64,000 bases of DNA from Marchantia polymorpha subsp. ruderalis (taxonomy: Eukaryota > Streptophyta > Marchantiopsida > Marchantiales > Marchantiaceae): NCBI GenBank assembly GCA_037833965.1, contig AP031352.1:13992501-14056500 (forward strand). Reading direction: 5' to 3'. Below the pieces are notes generated by a model. The model was given only the letters and a program-made list of their open reading frames with translations, was not told where the DNA came from and searched no databases. Below, one piece after another: positions 56,700-64,000 of this stretch. The position numbers were made by a program, and so were the translations under genes. Position 1 is the stretch's first letter; each line of letters begins with the position of its first letter.

Positions 56700-58917
56700 G
56701 AGTGATACTAGCAGCAAGTTGAAGTTCTATAGCCGCTACTGTGAAGGCATCGAGAAACATGTACCTTGTACTTAGCATATCGATCACTCTCAAGAACTAA
56801 TCTAGTTGCAAGAGTTGCCAAATGCATTGTCAGCTTTGGATCGGTCCCACCGCCCTGTCGTGTGGAGGGCTTTTGACGATCCATCTTGATCCGGAGAGGA
56901 CTCTAATCTATTATTTAATCACCGTTCAATTTGCGTTTTGAGTGGTGTATCCAGCTCTCCGAATAACATGCAAGCACTGACGAACAAAAGCCTCAAGAAT
57001 CAGCAAAAGTGAAATTTAAGAATTGGGCACGTAAAGTTGTGACTTCAAAGTTTGTCGACATTCGGATTCAATGCCAAGATGGAAGAACAATGACACTAAC
57101 TGCTACTTTTTTTCCATGCTTCCAAGTGTTTTTTTTATATACTGTGAGAAAATTGAATGCGTCTAGTTCTGAAAATAACTTGTGTTTGATGAATGAAGTG
57201 TTCCCTTTACATTAGTTAAATTCAATTTGTGGAATGTGCAGCTCAATATTTACCAAATTTTGTATCATTGTAGATATTCATGAGACAAAAGTTGATATCA
57301 AAGATGGTGTTCCCAAGTAAACTATTACCTGCTCTCGACAATATCTGGGAGTCTTCCTTGATGGGTCCTAGATATATCCAGAGCAAGGAACGTCCCGCAA
57401 TTACGTGGATGTTTTGATGTTATGCTTGGTTCGTAAGTCAAGGGAGGTGGCTATTAATTACATGATGAAGCATATGATCCAGGAGTTGATATCATTTTGT
57501 GCTTCATCCAAATGCTATCTCAGAATGGCATTAGTGCTCGGTGTGATCCAAACACGTCGCGCGGAGATGCTTATTCCGAGTCATCTCAGAGGAGTCATTT
57601 TGATCGAGGAGCTCAAATCAAACTTCATTCGTGACATCAATGACAAACTTGAGGACTTTCAATAGGATAAATTTCACTTGGTGAAGGAGGAAGAGTTGTT
57701 TAGCTATGAACACACTTGGCTCTCAATTGAAGGTCACATAACACAGGTTACATTCGAAAGAGCAAGGGAGTTGCTGTGGGAGAGCAATGGGAAAGAGGTT
57801 GTGAATGAGATCCGACAAAATTGAATGCAACAATTGGAGTAATTGCAACAAGGTTCAAACAAAGCGAACAAAGATTGATTCTTTTTTACCCTAAAAATTA
57901 AAACATGGTTACCAATTCATATTTTTCTCATATGAAAGACTCCAATAAACCTTCATTCATGTGCTTTAATCGGGTGAGCACAAGTGTGGAAAATTGTGCA
58001 GCCAAACTTTTTTTGGAAAAGGATGGATCAGGTAGTAAAAATTCTAGGACAAAAAGTTGATGGTGTTGATGAGAGACTGAGATCAGTGTAGAGTCATCTG
58101 CAGAGATTGGAGATGAAGATGGAACAGAAACTCTCTCTGCAACAAGAACTGCAGTCAACTTTGAGTGATTTCATGTCTAAAGTGGACAGGATTGTTGATT
58201 ATTCTCAAGAGTTTCAGCAGGCCACAACGTCCAAGTGACCTTACGTTACAGATGATGTTAGCATTTTCTATAGGTTGAGTGCAGTTCTGCATTTTGGAAA
58301 AACCGTTCGGTTACATTTGATGTGTGAGTCCGCAACTGGGTTTCACCCCGTCAAAGATCAACAAGGTTTGAAGATACGTGTGGATATGGATAATCGCGCG
58401 TGGATTAAAAAAACCATTGATATATCACTCAAAATCATGCATTTTTCCGTGAAGGCTGGACTAGATGTGACCCTCGGGTTGAGCCAAGCGATTTCAGACT
58501 AGGCAGATTTGAAATCTGATGTTGTTAAACTAGATGACATTTGCCATAGTGATCGTAGTGCAGTTCTAAAAGGTAGTATAAGCATGGAGCTCTAAGAAGC
58601 ATGGCTGAGGATTCAGCAAACTCTTGCGTCTATTAACTATTCGGCAGTTTTTAAGTTGTATCAGGTGAAATACGTCACGAGTCACATCATGGTCCCACCA
58701 CATGCAGTGTTCAAGATGTGATGGCGTCGGCTGTCCTCACCTGGCCTTCGTAACACTCGTTGTGCATTCTTTGAGCGGCAGGCTCGTGAAGAGATGAAGA
58801 AGGCTCGTGCAAACCTCTTGGGTCAAAAGATTGGCCTGTGATTGGAAAGACAAGGTAGTGTTGCATTGAGGATGGTGTGGAGTTTGTGAGACAGACGGTC
58901 AAGAAGTAATACTTCAA
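56700..58917 (+). pseudogene. LRR-ROC-COR protein, COR and C-terminal half
   Basis: Begins SKLKFYSRYCEGIEKHVPCT in one frame. Further pieces are NWARKVVTSKFVDIRIQCQD (57020 on), a COR-like segment at 57405-57665 (LVRKSREVAINYMMKHMIQE, HLRGVILIEELKSNF) and EEELFSYEHTWLSIEGHITQ after a TAG at 57663. A coiled-coil-like linker lies at 58030-58230 and a C-terminal domain at 58260-58502 (HFGKTVRLHLMCESATGFHP, SLKIMHFSVKAGLDVTLGLS). Stops recur every 100-300 bases. The missing piece relative to a full protein is most of the ROC GTPase, which should lie between the P-loop at 49.9 kb and this start. It continues the pseudogene at 48272-49905 on the same strand. Confidence 0.65.
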
Positions 58918-59229
58918 GTCACTTTTTAGATACCTGACTGCGGCTAGCTAGCTTTCTCATGCTTAGTCTGTCCTATATCCTGAATATCCTCAGAACTGGG
59001 TGGTCGGAACAATTCATGAAACAATCAAACCAATTTATTTGCTCTTCCTACAACTGCTGTCAGGATTAATTTTATGGCAGCTTGGTTGTAAATCCTACGA
59101 GCAAGGGAGTTCATTCCGAAGAGATTGATGAACAGGCTGGAGTGGTAAAAGTCTATATGTAATAACATGTGCTAAAGTTGAAATCAGGTTCGTAGAAGTC
59201 TTCCATAGTACACATTTTGAAACATACTG

Positions 59230-59770
59230 CTCGCTTATTGAGTCCTTATCGCTCGCTTATTGAATCCTTTGAGTCGGCGTGCCTAGCATGGTGGTGCATA
59301 TTTGCAGAAACGGCAGCAGACCTTATTTCTGGTGGCAAGATTCATGATGTGGTGAGATTTTAGCTGGTGAATAGTGTGTTATTTAAGCAGCATGCTTTTT
59401 GTGCCTTCACGTTCATTCATTTCGGCTTTGCAAATTGAACAAAAGCATTCGTTTCCACCATGGACTCCGAGACAGTCAAAACACGAAAATGTGATGAAGA
59501 TTCGAAAAAGGCTTGTAGTTTCCACTATAGCACTTCGAGGCTTGAAGTCCCAACCCTCGCTCAGAACAAAATTGGAAATCTCTTCTCCAATACTGTCCAC
59601 TTCAGAACATTGTAGGAAGTGAACCATCACCACTTATTGTTCACAACTTACTGCTACAGTTGATAGACGCTGATCTGTTCGTAGACAAGGGCCCGCTTAC
59701 TGCTACAGTCGATTGACGCTGATCTGTTCTTAGAAAGTGGATATTGGAAACATACACGTCTAACGGTAGG
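59230..59770 (+). pseudogene. Unidentified gene fragment, copy A (plus strand)
   Basis: Homologous to the reverse complement of 62195-62720. Shared coding-like words include GGKIHDV, then FISALQIEQKHS, KHENVMKIRKRL and VVSTIALRG (copy B: GGKIDDV, KIRESFLVSTIALGGN). A 23-bp duplication (CGCTCGCTTATTGA-TCCTT, about 59229-59274) and a roughly 50-bp tandem duplication (CTTACTGCTACAGT-GAT-GACGCTGATCTGTTC at 59646 and 59696) scar this copy. Frames are broken. It directly follows the ROCO C-terminal half and could be its continuation, but that is unproven. Confidence 0.55.
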
Positions 59771-60023
59771 GTCGGGTACATTTTACAATTCCCAAAATTG
59801 GTATTGTTAAGGTGAAGCTTATTTCGTGAACTCCCTATGGGAAATTGTACCGGCAGTTGAGCAGGAAAAAAATGTGCAACCGAATTTCTTTCCAGAATAA
59901 GTAGATTACTTTTGGATTTGTTTTTTATTTTATTTTATTTTTTAAAAGTTGACTATATAGGGAATTTAGAAATTTTTTACTAGAGTAAAATTTAGAGATT
60001 TAGGGAATATACTTTCCAAAATG

Positions 60024-60122
60024 GTTGGATGCCGCATCCGGGAGGTAATCTATCCCAGCCCAAGGGCGCTCAACTGCAGAGTTTTGATGGGATCTGGTGC
60101 AGTAGGCCTGGTATGACCGCAT
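60024..60122 (-). pseudogene. Degenerate 5S rRNA sequence
   Basis: The reverse complement carries the order of plant 5S rRNA blocks: CGGTCATACCAG, CTGCACCAGATCCCATCA, AAACTCTGCAGTTGAGCGCC, CTTGGGC, GGATAGATTACCTCCCGGA. The box A-like internal promoter (AGTTGAGCGCCCTTGGGC) and box C-like block are recognisable but mutated. The segment between them, including the intermediate element, is shortened by about 10-15 bases. It is therefore a pseudogene, a 5S-derived SINE head, or part of a 5S-bearing Cassandra-type miniature LTR element; no partner repeat was found to decide. Confidence 0.75.
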
Positions 60123-60640
60123 CACGTCAAGGAAGGAGTTTCACGTGTAGATAGCAAGCTGTCTGCCCAATGTCCATTTTGCCTTCCGTTCTCAGGCAAG
60201 GGTAAATCTAGACGACAATTCAGACAAAAGCACTGGACATGATAAGGAGGAACAAATCCACTGTTTTGGTGACTTGGCCTTGTGGATTATTTGGCTATTA
60301 TAGAGAGTTCACGGAACGAACTTACTCCGGACATGTTCCGCAACCGGTTGGGCGACAACTCAAAACTATAGCGATCATTTTCATGTGTTTTTGTGAAGTT
60401 GGATTCTAGAACGCCGAGGTACTCCGAATTGTGCAGGTGGCGCACCGTAGATATATTGCAGTACGAGCCAACTCACTTGATTCAAAATCATTCAATACGT
60501 CTACCGTGTAGTAACTTGGGATCTTCGGAAAATTCAGTTGAGAGAAGCGAAATTCATATGAGGACGAGAATTTTGAAGTTTCATGGAACTCCTGTAGAGG
60601 AGCTGTCTGGCTCAACTCCAGAACTGCATCAATGATCAGA
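60123..60640. other. Mixed sequence, no gene assigned
   Basis: Moderate GC. Open frames on both strands overlap (for example 60393-60635 plus and 60756-60406 minus) without a known motif. Could be gene debris like the flanks. Confidence 0.35.
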
Positions 60641-60652
60641 TTGGATGTATGG

Positions 60653-60736
60653 CAAAAAGTGAACTGGGTCCATTCCTTTGCAACCATATCCTGACAAAAA
60701 GTGAACTGGGTCCATTCCTTTGCAACCATATCCTGA
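60653..60736. repeat. Perfect 42-bp tandem duplication
   Basis: Units 60653-60694 and 60695-60736 are identical, each starting CAAAAAGTGAACTGGGTCCA and ending CCATATCCTGA. 42 is a multiple of three, so open frames on both strands repeat 14 residues (plus strand KSELGPFLCNHILT). No divergence means a recent event. Confidence 0.9.
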
Positions 60737-60899
60737 CACCATACAGTACTAAACATGTGCTTTCGAACATTCCCTCAATGAGATGCTTTAAGAATCTGGA
60801 ACTTGATTTTGACCTTACGATTTCGAATTTTCCAACTCATGCTGGAGGTATTCACATCCAGAGATGAATCCCTGAAACGATCAGATAACTGCGCGATCG

Positions 60900-62190
60900 A
60901 GATCCAATCTTGTTATTGAGAAGATCACAAACATTCCAACATTTCAATTGCTGTCGCACATATATATATTTGTGAGCATCCGATGACGAGGAGGATAATC
61001 AGCATCAAATCTATTCATGAACTATGTCATAAGACATTACGTCATAAATGGACATCTGAATTTACGATCATTCCTTGTCAGTAACATTTCTCTCATTTTA
61101 ATCCCCTTCACATTAGCAATAAGTACTTATCGAGAGGTTTCAGATACTGGTGGGCGAAATCGATAAACCGGCGGAATAGATTAGAAATGTTGTCAACCAA
61201 TCGGACAGGAAACCAGTAAGACGGTACTCAAAACCAAGTGATAGTGAAATTTTCTCTGAAACAGAGAATTATGGTCATTTATACAAGACAATTGTTGCTA
61301 TCTTATTGCTTCGTCTTTACAATCTAGTTCTCCTACTTACAGCGGGATCAAGTCAGATTCAAAACTTGCATTATCATAAAAAAAACAGCTCAGATTAATC
61401 TCAAACCAGTGAAAGATAAATTGAACCAGAAGTCAAAATTACAAATTTGAGCTGAAATACACGGTTCGAGTAAAATCTCATTGTTATGCCATAGTTCTGG
61501 ACAATCAAATAGCAGACTAGAATATAACTTCTGAACTGTAATGAAACTGGTCCGTGGATTACTTATGAGAAGGAAAAAGTGCCCGAATGCTGATTTATTA
61601 TTCGAGATGAAATCCAGTATAATCTCAAGTTACATGCAATAACTATAACTTGACCTGCATATTGAAGAAGAACTTCTGTGATGAGTTCTTTGATGTGCAT
61701 TTAAGGTACTTAGCGGTCAGTTTTTTCTTAGAAGGTCCCTAACTCTCTTGAATAAGATTATGAATATTCATGCCTAAAGCCATGAATCAACTCAATAGCT
61801 TTGCTACCTAGCTTCGATTTGTTCATATGTAATTCTGTATGCTTGGAATATGGACTCTTGCAGCATTCGTCTTGAACTTGCCTTCTATAAAATTATATAA
61901 TTCCCTTCATACTGTACAAGCTACAATCAATAAGTACCACAGTTTCAGTGAGTGTTCTAGCCTTCCAAGTTAATGGATAAAAAACCCTTGCCGATACATG
62001 TAAAATCGTTACACAAAAACTGAAAAAGAAAGGAGATATGGACATTGGGAAGACATCTTGACATCCGATAATACTTTACGATAATGAAAAATTAGCTACA
62101 TTTTTCGAACACAACCGGGAGTCAACCTAACTCTACCCTAAACCGACATTTCTTCTGTGCACCAATCCGGCTGGAGTTGCAATGCCCAGC
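60900..62190. other. AT-rich stretch, nothing recognised
   Basis: No protein-like frame, LTR or RNA gene seen between the duplication and the inverted gene fragment. Confidence 0.45.
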
Positions 62191-62194
62191 AAGA

Positions 62195-62720
62195 AGTTCA
62201 GGACATTAGCTTCGCCTGAACAATACCTCCATTAACCTGCAGTGGCTTTTGAGATAGCAGAATGTTTTCAGGAGAGCGCAACAGTCCCGACCCTGTCATA
62301 AGACGTGTATGTTTCCATCATCCACTTTCTCAGATCCGCGCCCATGTCTACAATCAAATCAGTGTCGATGAATTGCTGCAATAAGTGGTGATGGATGACT
62401 TCCTGCAACTTACTGAAGTGGGCGATGCTGAAGAAGAGATTTCCTCCAAGTGCTATAGTGGAAACTAAAAAACTCTCTCGAATCTTCATCACATTTTCGT
62501 GTCCAAGGCGGACCTAATGATTCTGTTGAATCCGCAAAGCTAAAATGAATGAACCTGAATATAAATAAAGCATGCTGAGTTCGTGGTGCTCAGATGACAG
62601 AGTATTCACCTGTTCAAACCTCATCACATCATCAATCTTGCCACCGGAATCCGATCTGCTACCGTTTTTGCAAATCTGCACATCTTGCTAGGCAAGCCGA
62701 TTCCAAGGAATTGTCTAGCT
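62195..62720 (-). pseudogene. Unidentified gene fragment, copy B (minus strand)
   Basis: On the minus strand one frame runs from SGGKIDDVMRFEQVNTLSSE through SMLYLYSGSFILALRIQQNH, one in-frame TAG near 62517, then LGHENVMKIRESFLVSTIAL, LQEVIHHHLLQQFIDTDLIV, MGADLRKWMMETYTSYDRVG and TVALS, stop at 62268-62270. It is the better preserved of two copies; copy A is inverted at 59230-59770. The protein family was not recognised. The even composition and near-continuous frame suggest a real gene end recently silenced, or an intact final exon if the TAG lies in an intron. Confidence 0.5.
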
Positions 62721-63724
62721 TCAGCTAGCAAAACATCTCAAAATGTGCACTAAGGAATACTATCCCGTACCCGATCTCAGCGTGGGCATTTGTAAGAACT
62801 TATGGACCTCTACTACTGCAGCCTAGACATCAATGCTTGTTTGATAAACTCCCTTGCACATAGAATTTACAGCACACAACCACGCTGCAATCATTTAAAT
62901 CAAATATTCTATCACTCTTGTCAAGAGTGAAAGAATATCACTCTTGACATCAGTTTAAAAAAAACCAAATAAAGTGTTATGATTGTTTCACAAATTGTAC
63001 CGTCACTCTTCCACTCTCTCCCTCTACCGTGCCCTGCGCTGTCGCTGCCTAAGTTGGAACACAAGGCAAGTTAATACACAAGGCGATGACAACCGGTTTC
63101 CAACACGTGTCTCACAACGGCCGAACGAGACACGGCGCGCTCGATTCGATGAGTGGCTCGATCGACGCGACTGTCACACACGAAGTCCGGCACGAAGTCC
63201 GGCACGACGGTGACCAACGCAGTCAGCCTGAGTCAGACTATCGGGGTTCATCGGCATGATCGCGTGCTCGCTTTTCTCTCCGTCTGCACCTCCTGGACGG
63301 CTACAGAACCTCCAACGTGTCCCCTGAGTCGAGCGAGTCCAAGCATGTCAGCAAACCTGTGGCGGTGAAAGTGATCTTTATCTAAAATTCCGACTCCTCA
63401 GCAAACTTACGAAGACAAACAATCCCAAAAGATCAACGGAGAGACAGAATTCTGGAACAATTTCGAATACGAGGATACAGTGGACTCAAAACTCCAGTTT
63501 CACCAAATAGATCCTGATGACGAGCTCTGCGTTCCAGCAAATTTTCTCCCCTGCTCGTCTCGGGACATTATAGAAGCATGAGATGGTTGAGAATGCGATA
63601 TCGAACTCTGGTGCAGGAGACATCGCCTCTGCTGCAGATCGAGAGCCGAAATTCATCTTCAGAATCCAACTCTACAAGGTGAAATTCTGTTAAGAGGTGA
63701 GTGAATGGATAGCAGTTGAAAGTA
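62721..63724. other. Upstream region of the glycosyltransferase piece
   Basis: Contains a small palindrome (TCACTCTTG-T-CAAGAGTGA, 62912-62930) with a second CACTCTTGAC nearby, and GC-richer sequence from about 63000 with no recognised domain. A 12-bp unit CACGAAGTCCGG is repeated at about 63179 and 63191. Confidence 0.4.
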
Positions 63725-64000
63725 ATGGAGGGAGAAATTGCGGAAGCGGGCAATTCGCCCGCAGATGAAGAACATATCCAGATCCAGGAGAGCTCGTTGC
63801 GTGCGCACGTACTAGTTATCCCTTTGAGTATAATCTAGGTTTCGCATGTCACCTCGGCCGTGTTGCTGTCAGCCAAGCTCGCCAAGCAAGACATCACTGT
63901 CACAATCTTCACGGACCGATACATGCTGCCACACATCCACTCGCTTCATTCGCCCGAAGCGCTGCAAAGTCTCGACATTCGGTTGGCCATTATGGACCAC
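63725..64000 (+). pseudogene. UDP-glycosyltransferase N-terminus with in-frame TAG, runs off the window
   Basis: Starts at ATG 63725 (MEGEIAEAGNSPADEEHIQI), followed by AHVLVIPLSII, stop TAG at 63836-63838, then VSHVTSAVLLSAKLAKQDIT and VTIFTDRYMLPHIHSLHSPE in the same frame to the window end. Family-1 plant UDP-glycosyltransferases start with a hydrophobic strand, then P-xxGH, then a helix LxxLAxxLA and a strand with VTF-T; the stop sits where the xxGH motif should be. The enzymes transfer sugar from UDP-sugars to small molecules, in the cytosol. The catalytic histidine position is H of VSHVTS, preserved. The sugar-binding C-terminal half lies outside the window, so only the first lesion is visible. 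A sequencing error is possible. Confidence 0.7.

Noticed and set aside
1-64000. CRISPR array, operon or prokaryotic defence genes
   Set aside because: No regularly spaced short direct repeats with unique spacers, and the gene content is plant nuclear throughout.

Overview
The window looks like repeat-dense land-plant nuclear DNA, most likely from a bryophyte (moss-like). Long AT-rich tracts alternate with short GC-richer islands. Plant Ty1/copia and Ty3/gypsy elements are frequent, and host gene pieces belong to plant families: a leucine-rich-repeat receptor N-terminus, an LRR-ROC-COR (TORNADO1-like ROCO) protein, a UDP-glycosyltransferase and a small two-helix membrane protein. The moss assignment is an inference from gene families and base composition, with no species marker. 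I see no tRNA, CRISPR array or prokaryotic operon.

Layout. 1-0.17 kb is the end of a copia LTR. 2.5-5.8 kb is a GC-richer island with the only apparently intact host gene, a two-TM protein at 4810-5322. 6.5-8.9 kb is AT-rich with a 111-bp tandem repeat and a microsatellite. 8.9-17.8 kb is an old LTR element (LTRs 8925-9161 and 17586-17820) holding a degraded Ty3/gypsy element whose second LTR copy is inverted. 20.98-21.36 kb is a broken LRR receptor N-terminus, and 22.6-23.5 kb holds unidentified coding-like pieces. 23.68-30.60 kb is a minus-strand copia element whose 3' LTR is split by a 1,838-bp insertion. 35.5-40.3 kb is a minus-strand two-ORF element saturated with a short CCGAAGGC motif, related to that insertion. 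46.5-47.24 kb is a foldback element with 9-bp target duplications, resembling a non-autonomous Mutator-like element.

48.3-58.9 kb is an LRR-ROC-COR pseudogene. Its LRR half with a decayed P-loop lies at 48272-49905. A plus-strand copia element (about 51.77-56.65 kb) and a GC-rich inverted repeat sit in the middle, and the COR/C-terminal half lies at about 56.7-58.9 kb. 59.2-62.7 kb contains two inverted copies of an unidentified gene piece, a degenerate minus-strand 5S rRNA sequence and a perfect 42-bp duplication. The window ends inside a UDP-glycosyltransferase N-terminus with an in-frame TAG.

The genes do not form a pathway. The window reads as a graveyard of nested retrotransposons and host gene fragments. 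The least explained structures are the motif-saturated two-ORF element family, the interrupted ROCO pseudogene, the inverted gene-fragment pair and the ELxYGS-coding tandem repeat. No intact new defence or mobile system can be claimed from the sequence alone.
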